A DNA stretch of 64,000 nucleotides from an uncultured Flavobacteriales bacterium. Lineage in GTDB: Bacteria; Bacteroidota; Bacteroidia; Flavobacteriales; Flavobacteriaceae. Under the pieces are notes generated by a model, which saw only the letters and a program-made list of their open reading frames with translations, did not search any database and was not told where the DNA came from. Within the stretch, counting starts at the first letter, position 1. Each line of letters begins with the position of its first letter. The stretch is taken from assembly GCA_913020155.1 (NCBI GenBank), contig CAJWBA010000004.1, positions 37,683-101,682 of the forward strand, written 5' to 3'. The position numbers and the translations under genes are program-made. This document shows positions 16,965 to 27,785 of the stretch, piece by piece.

Positions 16965-17847
16965 TCCAGTTTTACTGAATCGCAGTGTAAGTGATCTTAT
17001 TTCACAAAATGATGGTGTTTATGTTGATGTTACTTTTGGAGGCGGAGGTCATTCAAAAAAAATATTGAAATCACTTGATTCAAAAGGAAGTTTGTATGCT
17101 TTTGATCAAGATCAAGATGCGCAAAAAAACATACTTTCAGATCCTAGGTTTGAGTTAATCCAAGCAAATTTCAAAGACCTCAAGCGTTATTTGAAGCTTT
17201 ATGGCGTAGGAGCGGTTGATGGTATTCTAGCTGATTTTGGGGTTTCATCCCATCAATTTGATGATGAAAAAAGAGGCTTTTCAATTCGGCTTGAAGGTCG
17301 ATTGGATATGCGTATGGATCAAACTTCACTGCTTTCAGCTTATGAAGTTGTAAATGCGTATTCGGAACAACAATTGATTTCTATTCTAAAGCTTTATGGT
17401 GAGGTAAAGGGTGCTCACAAAATTGTTGCTTCAATTTTGGATCAAAGAGAGGAGCGTGACGTTGAAACCACAACCGACCTTATTGAAATAATTAAGCCTT
17501 TAATTCCTGAGCGTTTTCTCAATAAAACTCTAGCTCAAGTTTTTCAGGCTATTCGTATTGAAGTAAATCAAGAGCTCGAAGCAATCAAGTTATTTCTTCA
17601 GCAAGCTGTTGAAATACTAAAGCCTGGTGGCAGATTAGTTTGTATTTCTTATCATTCGTTAGAAGACCGTTTGGTTAAGCGTTTTATTAGAGAGGGTGTT
17701 TTTGAGGGGTTTGCTGAACAAGACTTTTTTGGAAATCGATTTATTCCTATGAAAAAAATTGGAAGGTTGGTTACCCCTAATGAAGAGGAAATAAAAACAA
17801 ATAGTAGAGCAAGAAGTGCAAAGCTAAGAACAGCAGAAAAAAGATGA
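16945..17847 (+). CDS. rsmH: 16S rRNA (cytosine1402-N4)-methyltransferase
   Basis: RsmH (MraW) methylates N4 of C1402 in 16S rRNA at the decoding centre, using S-adenosylmethionine. The 300-residue protein begins INYHNPVLLNRSV, has the SAM loop DVTFGGGGHSKKIL near residue 28, DGILADFGVSSHQFDD near residue 90, RGFSIRLEGRLDMRMD, and a C-terminal ISYHSLEDRLVKRFI block. Starting 20 bp inside mraZ and overlapping ftsL by 4 bp, it sits in its conserved dcw position. Confidence 0.96.
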   Translation: MEINYHNPVLLNRSVSDLISQNDGVYVDVTFGGGGHSKKILKSLDSKGSLYAFDQDQDAQKNILSDPRFELIQANFKDLKRYLKLYGVGAVDGILADFGVSSHQFDDEKRGFSIRLEGRLDMRMDQTSLLSAYEVVNAYSEQQLISILKLYGEVKGAHKIVASILDQREERDVETTTDLIEIIKPLIPERFLNKTLAQVFQAIRIEVNQELEAIKLFLQQAVEILKPGGRLVCISYHSLEDRLVKRFIREGVFEGFAEQDFFGNRFIPMKKIGRLVTPNEEEIKTNSRARSAKLRTAEKR

Positions 17848-18158
17848 AACAACTATTGTCGCTTTTGAATATCGACTTTTTGATTAAGGATGATGCCTTG
17901 AAAAACTGGCGTATGATTTTTTTTCTCTCTTTTTTGGCTCTTATTATCATTTCAAGTGGGCATTTGGCAGACAAAAAAATATTTGAAATAGCTCAGCTAA
18001 ACAATGAATTGAAAGAAATGAAAAGTGAATTTGTTGAGAAGCGAGCTTATTTAATGGAATTAAAAATGGAGTCTCGTGTAATAGAGTCACTACGAGAAAT
18101 AGGGATCAAGCCCGCTAAAACACCTCCAGTAAAACTAACAGTAGAATTAAATAAATAA
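17844..18158 (+). CDS. ftsL: FtsL-like divisome protein
   Basis: The protein is 104 residues with the layout of FtsL: a short cytosolic N-terminus, one membrane segment at about 24-38 (MIFFLSFLALIIISS) and a periplasmic heptad-like helix (AQLNNELKEMKSEFVEKR). Sequence conservation is low, as usual for FtsL, so the call rests on topology and on its place between rsmH and ftsI. FtsL links FtsQ and FtsI/FtsW and helps activate septal synthesis. ATGA overlap with rsmH and a TAATG junction with ftsI suggest coupled translation. Confidence 0.8.
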   Translation: MKQLLSLLNIDFLIKDDALKNWRMIFFLSFLALIIISSGHLADKKIFEIAQLNNELKEMKSEFVEKRAYLMELKMESRVIESLREIGIKPAKTPPVKLTVELNK

Positions 18159-20149
18159 TGAGTTCGGAGATAAAAAAAATAAACAATCGTTTTTACCTGG
18201 TGGTACTTGGCTTGTTTGTCTTTGCTCTTGCTTTGGTTTACAAATTATTTGTCATTCAATTTACTGAGGGAGAATATTATCGAGATTTAGCACAAAAACG
18301 TACGGTTAAAAATTTTGTACTTCAACCCAGCAGAGGAAATATTTATGCTGATGATCAAAGTTTGTTGGCAACAACAGTCCCAAAATATGAAATTCGTTGG
18401 GATGCCAAAGTTCCTTCAGATAAACTTTTTGAAAAACACCTTGATAGCCTGGCTATTGCTCTGGCTAATTTGTTCGACAAATCAAGCTCTTTTTATCTTC
18501 AAAAATTAAAAAAGGCTAGGCTTCAGAAAAATCGATATTTATTAATAGGTAAAAACTTAAACTATTCAACGCATAAAAAAATTAAAAGCTTCCCCTTGTT
18601 TAACAAATCTTCTCTGCAAGGAGGGTTAATTATAGAATCACGATTGGCAAGAGAAAATCCAATTGGAAAAATTGCAGAGCGTACTATTGGATACGAACAG
18701 AAGGACCCCAGTGGTAATTATCTGAGAGTAGGATTGGAGGGTGCTTTTGGGCAATATTTGAAAGGTGAGAATGGAAGGCGTTTAAAACAAAAAATCGCTA
18801 ATGGACAATGGAAACCAATAAACGATAATAATGAAAAAGAACCCACCGAGGGATTTGATGTTCACACAACGCTAAACATCAATATGCAGGATATTGCACA
18901 TCATGCTCTCTTGGGTCGACTCGAAAAATATGAAGCAGATCATGGAAGTGTTGTTGTCATGGAAACCAAAACTGGGAATATCAAGGCCATATCCAATTTA
19001 GGTAGAACATCTAAGGGGAAATATTATGAAAAGTTAAACTATGCCGTCGGTGAGGCTCACGAGCCCGGTTCCACCTTTAAGCTTATGGCTATGATTGCCG
19101 CACTAGAAGACGGGGTAATCGATCAAAATGACCTGGTTGATACCACAGGAGGTGAGCTTACTTTTTACAAAAAATATAAAGTTAGAGATTCAAAAAAAGG
19201 AGGTTATGGTATGTTAACCGCATCAAAAGCCTTTGAGGTTTCATCGAATACAGGAATCGTAAAAATCATTCATGAGAATTACAAAAAAAATCCCTCTAAA
19301 TTTGTGGATCGCCTTTATAATATGGGTTTAAATAAACCCTTAGGTTTACCTTTTAAGGGTGAAGCTTTACCCAAAATTCCATACCCTACAGACTCTGACT
19401 GGGACGGGTTGGATTTGCCATGGATGGCATTTGGCTATGGTGTTTTGATGACCCCGCTTCAAACCTTAACTTTTTACAATGCAATAGCAAACGATGGTGA
19501 AATGGTCAAGCCAAAGTTCATTGATCGAATCGGTAATTTTGGTGAATTCCCTGTAAAGGTTTTTGAAAAAGAAGTTATAAATTCTTCAATATGTTCTCAA
19601 GAAACTCTTGAGAAAGTCAAAAAAATGATGTTCAATGTGGTGGACAAAAAGTGGGGGACAGCTCATAAAATAAAAGACAAGAAATTTTCTATTGCAGGTA
19701 AAACAGGCACTTGTCAAGTAGATTACACCAAAGAAGAAACGCAGTATGTTGCAAGTTTTGTTGGGTATTTCCCAGCAGATGTACCGAAGTACTCGTGTAT
19801 TGTTGTTATTCACCGTCCAAATAAAGCTCTTGGCTATTATGGTGCAGAAGTTGCTGCGCCTGTTTTCAAAGAAATAGCACTTAAAATATTCAATGCAACT
19901 CCAATTGAAGTTGTTGTTCCTGATTTAAATTTAGCTAATCAGGAAATCACCCAAGGTAAAATAGAACAAATATTGGTAGATCAAAACATTCCTAATGTAA
20001 AAGGTATGCCAGGTATGGATGCTCTGATGATTTTGGAGCGTTTGGGTCTCAAGGTAAAATTAAGAGGCAAAGGGAAAGTATTTAAACAATCACTAAAGCA
20101 TGGATCTAAGTTGAAAAGTAATCAACAAATCTTATTGGAACTTTCATGA
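18158..20149 (+). CDS. ftsI: Septal peptidoglycan transpeptidase FtsI (PBP3) with PASTA tail
   Basis: This class B penicillin-binding protein crosslinks septal peptidoglycan with FtsW. The 663-residue protein has a membrane anchor at about 12-30, a dimerisation domain with QPSRGNIYADDQ, and a transpeptidase domain with STFK at 305-308, SSN at 362-364 and KTG at 515-517 (AGKTGTCQ). Residues about 605-663 form one PASTA-like domain (NVKGMPGMDALMILERLGL). Bacteroidota FtsI usually carries this extension, whereas E. coli lacks it. It overlaps ftsL by 1 bp and murE by 4 bp. Confidence 0.94.
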   Translation: MSSEIKKINNRFYLVVLGLFVFALALVYKLFVIQFTEGEYYRDLAQKRTVKNFVLQPSRGNIYADDQSLLATTVPKYEIRWDAKVPSDKLFEKHLDSLAIALANLFDKSSSFYLQKLKKARLQKNRYLLIGKNLNYSTHKKIKSFPLFNKSSLQGGLIIESRLARENPIGKIAERTIGYEQKDPSGNYLRVGLEGAFGQYLKGENGRRLKQKIANGQWKPINDNNEKEPTEGFDVHTTLNINMQDIAHHALLGRLEKYEADHGSVVVMETKTGNIKAISNLGRTSKGKYYEKLNYAVGEAHEPGSTFKLMAMIAALEDGVIDQNDLVDTTGGELTFYKKYKVRDSKKGGYGMLTASKAFEVSSNTGIVKIIHENYKKNPSKFVDRLYNMGLNKPLGLPFKGEALPKIPYPTDSDWDGLDLPWMAFGYGVLMTPLQTLTFYNAIANDGEMVKPKFIDRIGNFGEFPVKVFEKEVINSSICSQETLEKVKKMMFNVVDKKWGTAHKIKDKKFSIAGKTGTCQVDYTKEETQYVASFVGYFPADVPKYSCIVVIHRPNKALGYYGAEVAAPVFKEIALKIFNATPIEVVVPDLNLANQEITQGKIEQILVDQNIPNVKGMPGMDALMILERLGLKVKLRGKGKVFKQSLKHGSKLKSNQQILLELS

Positions 20150-21606
20150 AAGAGTTAAAGAATATATTATTTGGTGTTGCTATCGAGCAAACCTATGGTT
20201 CTTTGGAGAAACAGATTAGCACTGTTGTTTATGATTCTCGGAAAGTCGAAAAAGACAGTGTTTTTGTAGCTGTAAAAGGCGACATAGTAGATGGTCATAA
20301 ATACATTGATAAGGCAATTGAAAAGGGAGCAGAAGTGATAATTATTGAAGATAAAATTGATCATGATCTTTCAAAAACTACATTAATAAAGGTTCAGGAT
20401 ACTCGAATAGCATTGGCTGTTTTAGCGGATAATTATTACGAAAATCCTTCTCGTAATCTTGAACTGATTGGAATTACGGGGACCAATGGTAAAACCACCA
20501 TCGCCAGTTTATGTTTTGAGCTATTTACTCACATGGGATATGCGCCTGGATTACTTTCAACAGTTGCCATTAAATATGAAGGTCATATAATTCAGGCAAC
20601 ACACACGACTCCCGATCCTTTGGAAATTAACAAGCACTTAGGTGAAATGGTTGCCCTTGGGATAAGTCATTGTTTTATGGAAGTTTCCTCTCATGGTATC
20701 CATCAAAAGCGAATTCATGGATTGAATTTTAGAGGAGGAGTATTTACCAACCTTTCACGAGATCATTTAGACTATCACGAAACTTTTGCAGATTATCGGG
20801 ATACTAAAAAATCATTTTTTGAGATGCTCCCAAAATCAGCATTCGCATTGGTCAATGGAGATGATAAAAACGCAATATTTATGCTCCAAAATACCCGAGC
20901 AAAGAAAAAATCATTTGCACTTGAAAACTATGCCGATTATCGCGCTCAAATTTTAGAACATCAATTTACAGGGATGCAAATAAAGTTTGATAATCAAGAG
21001 TTATGGACACCCATGATTGGGAATTTTAATGCATCTAATCTTTTGGCTATTTATGCAATTGCTTTACTTCTAGATCAAAAGCCTCTTGAGGTATTGGCCG
21101 AGATCAGTAAACTTAAGAATGTGAGGGGTCGTTTCGAAACCTTACGGGGTCCCAAAGGTATTTTGGCAATAGTTGATTATGCTCATACTCCCGATGCCCT
21201 AAAAAATATTTTGAAAACCATTAATTCTGTTCGAACTAAAAACGAAAATCTAATAACTGTTGTAGGATGCGGTGGAGAACGAGACCATGGAAAAAGACCT
21301 AAGATGGCCACAATTGCAGCAAGTTTGAGCGATCGAGTTGTTTTTACTTCGGATAATCCAAGATCAGAAGATCCCGATGCGATCATTGCAGATATGGAAG
21401 CAGGTGTTGCTCCTGAGGATTACAAAAAAACACTCAAAATTAGTGATCGAAAAGAAGCAATTAAAGCTGCTTGTATGCTCTTGACCAATAAAGATATTTT
21501 ACTCATCGCAGGAAAAGGTCATGAAACTTATCAGGAAATAAAAGGAGTGAAAACAGAATTTGACGATTACCAAGTGACAAAAAAAATACTATTGAAATTA
21601 TCTTAA
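20146..21606 (+). CDS. murE: UDP-MurNAc-L-Ala-D-Glu:meso-DAP ligase
   Basis: MurE adds the third amino acid to the peptidoglycan stem. The 486-residue protein has [13 protein letters not shown] near residue 108 (ATP loop), [14 protein letters not shown] near residue 151, [14 protein letters not shown], and the specificity motif DNPR at 403-406 ([11 protein letters not shown]). DNPR is the known marker for meso-diaminopimelate rather than lysine. This agrees with the Mpl gene at the left of the window. It follows ftsI with a 4-bp overlap and precedes mraY by 1 bp. Confidence 0.96.
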   Translation: MKELKNILFGVAIEQTYGSLEKQISTVVYDSRKVEKDSVFVAVKGDIVDGHKYIDKAIEKGAEVIIIEDKIDHDLSKTTLIKVQDTRIALAVLADNYYENPSRNLELIGITGTNGKTTIASLCFELFTHMGYAPGLLSTVAIKYEGHIIQATHTTPDPLEINKHLGEMVALGISHCFMEVSSHGIHQKRIHGLNFRGGVFTNLSRDHLDYHETFADYRDTKKSFFEMLPKSAFALVNGDDKNAIFMLQNTRAKKKSFALENYADYRAQILEHQFTGMQIKFDNQELWTPMIGNFNASNLLAIYAIALLLDQKPLEVLAEISKLKNVRGRFETLRGPKGILAIVDYAHTPDALKNILKTINSVRTKNENLITVVGCGGERDHGKRPKMATIAASLSDRVVFTSDNPRSEDPDAIIADMEAGVAPEDYKKTLKISDRKEAIKAACMLLTNKDILLIAGKGHETYQEIKGVKTEFDDYQVTKKILLKLS

Positions 21607-21607
21607 T

Positions 21608-22819
21608 ATGTTGTACTATTTATTTGAGTATTTAGAAAACCAGTATCAGTTACCAGGGGCAAGCTTATTTCAGTTTTTGTCATTCCGGGCAGCTATATCT
21701 GTTCTTTTTGCATTGATATTTTCCACCATTTTTGGAAAAAAAATTATTGAATACCTAAAGGTTAAACAAATTGGGGAATCAGTCCGCGAACTTGGTTTGA
21801 AGGGACAAGCTCAAAAATCAGGGACTCCAACAATGGGAGGACTCATAATCATCATGAGTACTTTGATCCCCGTACTATTGATCGCTCAGCTACATAACAT
21901 TTACATCTTACTTTTAATTTTCACCACGGTTTGGATGGGTGCTATAGGTTTTTTAGACGATTACATTAAAGTTTTCCGAAAAGACAAAGAAGGCCTTAAG
22001 GGAGTTTTTAAGATTATTGGACAGATAATTTTGGGAATCGTAGTGGGATCAACTTTGTACTTTCATTCTGAAGTAGTTGTTAGACTAGAACAATCAAGCC
22101 CTCAATTTGAACACGGGATTGAAGGTTTTTCAAAAGATGATAAATCTACCATTACAACAATTCCATTTTTAAAGAACAATGAATTTGATTATGCTCTATT
22201 GATTGATTGGATTCCAAATGCAACACCATATGCTTGGATTGTATTTATTCCTTTTGTTGTTTTCTTGGTTTCTGCTTTTTCAAATGGAGCAAACTTAACA
22301 GATGGAATCGATGGACTGGCAGCAGGTAGTTCGGCAATCATGGTTTTTACATTGGGAATTTTTGCTTGGGTCTCGGGGAATGTCATTTTTTCGGATTACC
22401 TCAACGTAATGTACATTCCAAATGCTGGTGAGATAACGATTTTTGTAGCATCCTTTTTAGGGGCGCTAATTGGGTTCTTGTGGTACAATACTTTTCCCGC
22501 TCAAGTCTTTATGGGAGATACTGGAAGTTTAACCATTGGTGCCATAATAGCAGTGATTGCTTTAATGATCCGCAAAGAGTTGTTGTTACCTCTTTTGTGT
22601 GGGATTTTTGTAATTCAGAATTTATCAGTTGTACTTCAGGTAGGATATTTTAAATATACCAGGAAAAAAACTGGAGAAGGGAAACGTGTTTTTTTGATGG
22701 CTCCTTTGCACCATCACTATCAAAAGTTGGGATATCATGAGAGCAAAATAGTAGCTCGCTTTTGGATTATTGGAATTCTCCTAAGTATATTAACAATAGT
22801 AACGCTCAAAATTCGATGA
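21608..22819 (+). CDS. mraY: Phospho-N-acetylmuramoyl-pentapeptide transferase
   Basis: MraY transfers phospho-MurNAc-pentapeptide to undecaprenyl phosphate, making lipid I in the inner membrane. It has 403 residues and about ten hydrophobic segments. Diagnostic motifs are [15 protein letters not shown] near residue 75, [12 protein letters not shown] with the catalytic Asp pair, [15 protein letters not shown] near residue 229 and [18 protein letters not shown] near the C-terminus. It is longer than E. coli MraY (360) through a loop around residues 155-195, common in Bacteroidota. Confidence 0.96.
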   Translation: MLYYLFEYLENQYQLPGASLFQFLSFRAAISVLFALIFSTIFGKKIIEYLKVKQIGESVRELGLKGQAQKSGTPTMGGLIIIMSTLIPVLLIAQLHNIYILLLIFTTVWMGAIGFLDDYIKVFRKDKEGLKGVFKIIGQIILGIVVGSTLYFHSEVVVRLEQSSPQFEHGIEGFSKDDKSTITTIPFLKNNEFDYALLIDWIPNATPYAWIVFIPFVVFLVSAFSNGANLTDGIDGLAAGSSAIMVFTLGIFAWVSGNVIFSDYLNVMYIPNAGEITIFVASFLGALIGFLWYNTFPAQVFMGDTGSLTIGAIIAVIALMIRKELLLPLLCGIFVIQNLSVVLQVGYFKYTRKKTGEGKRVFLMAPLHHHYQKLGYHESKIVARFWIIGILLSILTIVTLKIR

Positions 22820-24156
22820 TGGCAGAAAAACTGATCATATTGGGAGGTGGAGAAAGCGGAATCGGAGCTGCAATTTTGGCGGTAAAAGAAGGCTTTGATG
22901 TTTTTCTTTCTGATGCAGGAAGTATTTCCAATCAGATCAAAACTGAATTGATAAAATTGGGTATTCATTTTGAAGAGCGAGGTCATGATATGGAGAGAAT
23001 ACTTCAGGCGTCGTTGGTTATGAAAAGCCCAGGTATTCCCGATCATACTGATTTGATGCAGCAAGTTCGTTCTTCTGGAATTAAAGTAGTTTCTGAAATT
23101 GAATTTGCCAGTCAGTTTACATCTGCGACTCTAATTGGAATAACGGGGAGTAACGGAAAAACCACTACAACTTTATTGACCCATCATTTGTTAAAGGAGT
23201 CTGGAATTAATGCTGGTATTGCTGGAAATATTGGATATAGTTTTGCTCGTCAGGTAGCAGAATCTGATCGAGACGTTTATGTTTTAGAAATCAGCAGTTT
23301 TCAATTGGATGACATTCACAAATTCAAACCAGAAGTTGCTGTGATTACCAATATTACCCCCGATCATTTGGATCGATATGAAAATGATATTTCCAAATAT
23401 GTAGCCTCAAAATTACGCATCATAGAAAATCAAACATTCAATCAGTTTTTAGTTTTTAATTCTGAGGATCCTGTTTTGGTTGAAGCATTGAATGGCGTTA
23501 ATACATCGGTGTCTAAAATTCCTTTTGGTTTTCAGCAACCTACTAATGAAGGGACTTATACCTCTGGTGATCACATAATAATACAACGAGATAAATCAAA
23601 CACGATGATACAAACAAATCAATTTCAGCTTAAAGGGAGGCATAATTTACTCAATGCTATGGCAGCCGTTTCTGTGGCTCAACTTTTTGAAGTTAGTAAA
23701 GATTCCATACGAGAAAGTTTAACGAGCTTTAGGGGACTACCTCATCGGCTGGAACATTTTCTTAAAATTCAAAACGTGAACTACATCAATGATTCTAAGG
23801 CTACCAATGTAAATGCTACTCACTATGCTTTGGACAGTGTGCGATCTCAAGTCGTATGGATTGCAGGAGGTGTAGATAAAGGAAATGACTACAGTGCACT
23901 TTTGCCTTTGGTTCGCGAAAAAGTGAAAGCGATTGTTTGCTTGGGCGTCGATAACGCTAAGCTTTTAGAGGTTTTCAGTCCTGTTGTTGAAATTATTATC
24001 GAAACACAATCTGTTGATGAGGCTGTGAAAATTGCTCACAAAATTGCACATAAAAAGGAGACTGTTTTGCTTTCTCCAGCTTGCGCGAGTTTTGATTTAT
24101 TTAAAAACTATGAAGATCGAGGGAATCAATTTAAAAAAGCAGTTAGAAATTTGTAA
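22816..24156 (+). CDS. murD: UDP-MurNAc-L-alanine:D-glutamate ligase
   Basis: MurD adds D-glutamate to UDP-MurNAc-L-Ala in the cytosol. I place the start at ATG 22816 ([15 protein letters not shown]), giving 446 residues and an ATGA overlap with mraY; a longer frame from 22762 would run inside mraY. The ATP loop is [14 protein letters not shown], followed by [10 protein letters not shown] and [12 protein letters not shown], then [11 protein letters not shown] and a C-terminal [18 protein letters not shown]. All are typical of MurD. Confidence 0.95.
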   Translation: MMAEKLIILGGGESGIGAAILAVKEGFDVFLSDAGSISNQIKTELIKLGIHFEERGHDMERILQASLVMKSPGIPDHTDLMQQVRSSGIKVVSEIEFASQFTSATLIGITGSNGKTTTTLLTHHLLKESGINAGIAGNIGYSFARQVAESDRDVYVLEISSFQLDDIHKFKPEVAVITNITPDHLDRYENDISKYVASKLRIIENQTFNQFLVFNSEDPVLVEALNGVNTSVSKIPFGFQQPTNEGTYTSGDHIIIQRDKSNTMIQTNQFQLKGRHNLLNAMAAVSVAQLFEVSKDSIRESLTSFRGLPHRLEHFLKIQNVNYINDSKATNVNATHYALDSVRSQVVWIAGGVDKGNDYSALLPLVREKVKAIVCLGVDNAKLLEVFSPVVEIIIETQSVDEAVKIAHKIAHKKETVLLSPACASFDLFKNYEDRGNQFKKAVRNL

Positions 24157-25364
24157 TGAATAAAAAGTACAATCTACTTAGCGGTGATTTGGTATTGTGG
24201 GGGATTCTTGCCTTGTTGGCAATATTTTCATTTTTTCCAGTTTTTAGTGCAAGTTCAAACCTAGCTTATGTAGTTGGAAAAGGCACACCTTGGGAATATC
24301 TTTTTAAGCATATGTTGATATTGATTTTTGGTTTTGGATTCATGATTGGAGTTCACAAAATTCCCTATCAGTATTTCAAGGGAATTTCAATTTTATTACT
24401 TCCAGTAGCAATCTTGTTGTTGATCTATACTGCAACTCAAGGAACAGTTATTGACGGAGCTAATGCTAGTCGTTGGATTCGGATTCCTTTTGTTGGATTA
24501 AGTTTCCAGACCTCTACATTGGCATCTGTTGTTTTGATGATTTATGTAGCCTATTATCTTTCGAAAAATAATGAAACCCCACAAACATTCAAGTCATCAA
24601 TTGTACCTTTGTGGCTTCCAGTTTCGTTTGTGGTACTACTCATTTTACCTTCAAATTTATCAACTGCCTTATTGATATTCTTGATGGTTATGATGTTGGT
24701 TTTTTTAGGCGGTTACCCTATGCAACATCTGTTGATTGTATTGGTAGGAGCGCTTTTTGTTTTGACCCTTTTTGTTTTGACAGCTAAGGCTTATCCAGAT
24801 GCTATTCCCAATCGGGTAGATACTTGGATCAGTCGAATTGAAAACTACAAACAACCTACTGCTGCAGGCTCAGACAATTATCAAGTAGAACGAGCCAAAA
24901 TTGCAATCGCAACTGGAGGAGTAACGGGTTTGGGTGTAGGAAAAAGCGTTATGAAAAATTTCTTACCGCAGAGTAGTTCGGATTTTATTTATGCGATTAT
25001 CGTTGAAGAATTTGGACTTGTTGGAGGAATTGGACTGATACTTTCTTACTTAATTATTCTTTTTAGAATTATTGTTATTGCACATAGAACTCCAACCATT
25101 TTTGGAAAACTAGTGGTTATTGGGGTAGGAGTACCTATTATTTTTCAAGCTTTAATCAATATGGGAGTTGCTGTTCAGATTTTGCCAGTAACAGGGCAAA
25201 CATTGCCTATGGTGAGTAGTGGTGGAACAGCGGCTTGGATGACCTGTATTGCCTTCGGAGTTATTCTCAGTGTTAGTGCAGCTCATTACAAAAATGAAGA
25301 AGAAAGTGAAACGAGAGTTTCGAGTGAAGATAACCCTTTAGCTATTTTAAGTGAAACCCTTTAA
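24156..25364 (+). CDS. ftsW: Septal peptidoglycan polymerase FtsW (SEDS)
   Basis: FtsW is the SEDS-family glycosyltransferase that polymerises lipid II at the septum with FtsI. The 402-residue protein is strongly hydrophobic with about ten membrane segments. ASRWIRIPFVGLSFQTS near residue 109 and the long loop ending in YQVERAKIAIATGGVTGLG are typical. SSDFIYAIIVEEFGLVGG and LPMVSSGGTAAW follow near the C-terminus. Its position between murD and murG favours FtsW over the elongation paralogue RodA. It joins murD at TAATG. Confidence 0.94.
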   Translation: MNKKYNLLSGDLVLWGILALLAIFSFFPVFSASSNLAYVVGKGTPWEYLFKHMLILIFGFGFMIGVHKIPYQYFKGISILLLPVAILLLIYTATQGTVIDGANASRWIRIPFVGLSFQTSTLASVVLMIYVAYYLSKNNETPQTFKSSIVPLWLPVSFVVLLILPSNLSTALLIFLMVMMLVFLGGYPMQHLLIVLVGALFVLTLFVLTAKAYPDAIPNRVDTWISRIENYKQPTAAGSDNYQVERAKIAIATGGVTGLGVGKSVMKNFLPQSSSDFIYAIIVEEFGLVGGIGLILSYLIILFRIIVIAHRTPTIFGKLVVIGVGVPIIFQALINMGVAVQILPVTGQTLPMVSSGGTAAWMTCIAFGVILSVSAAHYKNEEESETRVSSEDNPLAILSETL

Positions 25365-26442
25365 ATTCATCATATCAGGAGGAGGAACGGGTGGACATAT
25401 TTACCCGGCAATTGCTATTGCAGATGCTTTAAGGGATTCTTTTTCTGACGCAAAATTTTTATTTATTGGTGCAAAAGGAAAAATGGAAATGGAAAAAATA
25501 CCCAAGGCAGGTTATCCAATTAAGGAGATATGGATTTCAGGTTTGCAAAGGGACTCTTTACTTAAAAATATATTATTTCCAATTAAGTTGATCATTAGTT
25601 TTTTTCAATCCGCTTTTATTTTGTTGAGGTTTCGACCAGATTTTGTGATTGGAACAGGAGGGTTTGTAAGCGGACCAATTCTTCTAATAGCTCATTATTT
25701 TAAAATTAAAACACTCATTCAAGAGCAAAATTCTTTTGCAGGAATCACTAACAAAATTTTAGGTAAACGAGTTGATATAATTGCTGTAGCTTTTCCAAAT
25801 ATGGATCGTTTTTTCCCTGAAAATAAAATCAGTTTAACTGGAAATCCTATACGAAAAGGATTGCTAGAAGTGGGTCTAAAACGTGGGCAAGCTCTTCAGT
25901 TTTTTAAATTGGATTCATCAAAAAAAACATTGGTTGTTTTAGGTGGCAGCTTAGGGGCAGATCGTATCAATCAAGTCATAGAATCTCATTTGTCTTTTTT
26001 CTATGATTTAGGAATTCAATTGATTTGGCAATGTGGGAAGTTGTACTACGATCAATTGCAAAAGCACAATGAATTGAAACATGTACAGTTGCATGCATTT
26101 TTACAGGAAATGGATTTGTTGTATGCGGCTTCAGATTTAATTATTTCAAGGGCAGGAGCCAGTTCGGTTTCGGAATTAGCACTGGTGGGGAAACCTGTTT
26201 TATTGATTCCGTCACCTAATGTAGCAGAGGACCATCAATATCATAACGCTAAATTTTTAGCTAATTCTGGGGGAGCAATTGTTCTATCTGAAAATGATTT
26301 AAAGGATCAATTCAAGGAATCCATAAATCAACTCATGAGTGTTGATAAAAAAAGGATAAGAGAAAAACTTTCAGACTTTGCCCGTCCCAATGCAACGCAA
26401 GATATATTATTGAAAATAACCCAAGAATTAAAAGTTGAGTGA
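25351..26442 (+). CDS. murG: Lipid II synthase MurG
   Basis: MurG adds GlcNAc from UDP-GlcNAc to lipid I at the cytosolic face of the membrane. The 363-residue protein starts at GTG, 14 bp inside ftsW. The N-terminal donor/acceptor loop ISGGGTGGHIYPAIAIA is present, as are IGTGGFVSGP near residue 105, QEQNSFAGITNK, VLGGSLGADRIN and the UDP-binding SRAGASSVSELALVGKP near residue 267. Confidence 0.96.
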   Translation: MKPFKFIISGGGTGGHIYPAIAIADALRDSFSDAKFLFIGAKGKMEMEKIPKAGYPIKEIWISGLQRDSLLKNILFPIKLIISFFQSAFILLRFRPDFVIGTGGFVSGPILLIAHYFKIKTLIQEQNSFAGITNKILGKRVDIIAVAFPNMDRFFPENKISLTGNPIRKGLLEVGLKRGQALQFFKLDSSKKTLVVLGGSLGADRINQVIESHLSFFYDLGIQLIWQCGKLYYDQLQKHNELKHVQLHAFLQEMDLLYAASDLIISRAGASSVSELALVGKPVLLIPSPNVAEDHQYHNAKFLANSGGAIVLSENDLKDQFKESINQLMSVDKKRIREKLSDFARPNATQDILLKITQELKVE

Positions 26443-27785
26443 ATTTTAAAAAACAGACATATTATTTTATTGGTATCGGAGGTATCGGAATGTCATCAAT
26501 TGCCCGTTATCTTGTTTTACAAGGAGCTAAGGTTTACGGTTACGATAAGGCTCCCTCTGCTGTAATTAGTTCTCTTCAGGTATTAGGGATTACAGTAGTT
26601 TTTGATTCATCTGTAGATGCTTTGCCGGCTGCAGTTTTATCGAAACAAACATTGGTTGTTTACACTCCGGCAATTCCAAAGAATCATCTGCAATTTAATT
26701 TTTACATTAATCAAGGAAATGATGTTGTAAAGCGTGCTGTCCTTTTGGGAGATTTAACCCGTAATACTATTTGTTTGGCGGTTGCAGGAACCCATGGAAA
26801 AACTACAACTACAGCTATTTTAACTCATTTATTTGAACAATCAAAAGTTTCATACACTGCCTTCATAGGTGGAGTTTTTCAAGATTCTAAAACAAATATG
26901 ATATCTCGGGGCAATGTTTACACTATTGTTGAGGCTGATGAATTTGACCGTTCATTTTTACACTTAAAACCAACAATTGCGTGTGTTACTTCAATGGATG
27001 CAGATCATCTCGATATTTATGATGACGCTGACAGTTTGAGTGATGCCTATCGTAATTTTGCAGCTCAGGTGAAAGAAACTTTAGTTGTAGAAAAAGGTTT
27101 ACCCTTAGATGGTGTAACTTTCAGTGTTTCGGAAGATGCAGATTTTTATATCGATCAGATAAAACATGTTTCATCAGGTGTTTACTTCAATTTACATACC
27201 CCCAATTCTATCTTGAAAAATCAGTTTTTCAATCAATTGGGCAAGCATAATTTGTCCAATGCGCTTGCTGCATTGGTAATGGCAAATCAAGCTGGACTTT
27301 TGATTGAAGGGTTGACAAAAAGTTTAGCTACTTTTCCTGGAGTAGAAAGACGCCTTCAGGTTCTTATCAATCAAAAGAATCGTGTTTTAATTGACGACTA
27401 TGCGCATCATCCAACAGAAATAAAAGCTGTGTTTGATACCTTAGAATTAAGTTTTCCAGAGGATAAAAAATGTGTGGTATTCCAGCCTCATTTATTTTCA
27501 AGAACTCGAGATTTTATGGAGGATTTTGCCTCAATGTTATCTCTTTTTGATCGAGTAATTTTATTGGAAATTTATCCAGCAAGAGAGCTTCCAATTCCAG
27601 GGATAAATGCACAAGCTTTGATGGATAAAATCAAAGGAACCTCTGTTGAACTGGTTTCAAAAAAGGAGTTGGGAGATTTATTAACTAAGGTAGACGAACG
27701 AGTAATCTCTCTTCTTGGTGCTGGTGATATTGGTGCCGAAGTAGAGGGTTTAAAACATAAACTAATGCTTCATGAAATTACATAA
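26439..27785 (+). CDS. murC: UDP-N-acetylmuramate:L-alanine ligase
   Basis: MurC attaches L-alanine to UDP-MurNAc, the first stem-peptide step. The 448-residue protein starts at GTG overlapping the murG stop by 4 bp. It has FIGIGGIGMSSIARYL at the N-terminus, AGTHGKTTTTAILTH near residue 115, EADEFDRSFLHL near residue 165, LIDDYAHHPTEIKAV near residue 324 and FQPHLFSRTRDF near residue 347. Unlike the Mpl paralogue at 1126 it keeps the canonical GIGGIGMS start. Confidence 0.96.
   Translation: MNFKKQTYYFIGIGGIGMSSIARYLVLQGAKVYGYDKAPSAVISSLQVLGITVVFDSSVDALPAAVLSKQTLVVYTPAIPKNHLQFNFYINQGNDVVKRAVLLGDLTRNTICLAVAGTHGKTTTTAILTHLFEQSKVSYTAFIGGVFQDSKTNMISRGNVYTIVEADEFDRSFLHLKPTIACVTSMDADHLDIYDDADSLSDAYRNFAAQVKETLVVEKGLPLDGVTFSVSEDADFYIDQIKHVSSGVYFNLHTPNSILKNQFFNQLGKHNLSNALAALVMANQAGLLIEGLTKSLATFPGVERRLQVLINQKNRVLIDDYAHHPTEIKAVFDTLELSFPEDKKCVVFQPHLFSRTRDFMEDFASMLSLFDRVILLEIYPARELPIPGINAQALMDKIKGTSVELVSKKELGDLLTKVDERVISLLGAGDIGAEVEGLKHKLMLHEIT

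Noticed and set aside
22762..22815. Extended N-terminus of murD
   Set aside because: Those codons lie within mraY, while ATG 22816 gives the normal MurD start and an ATGA junction.
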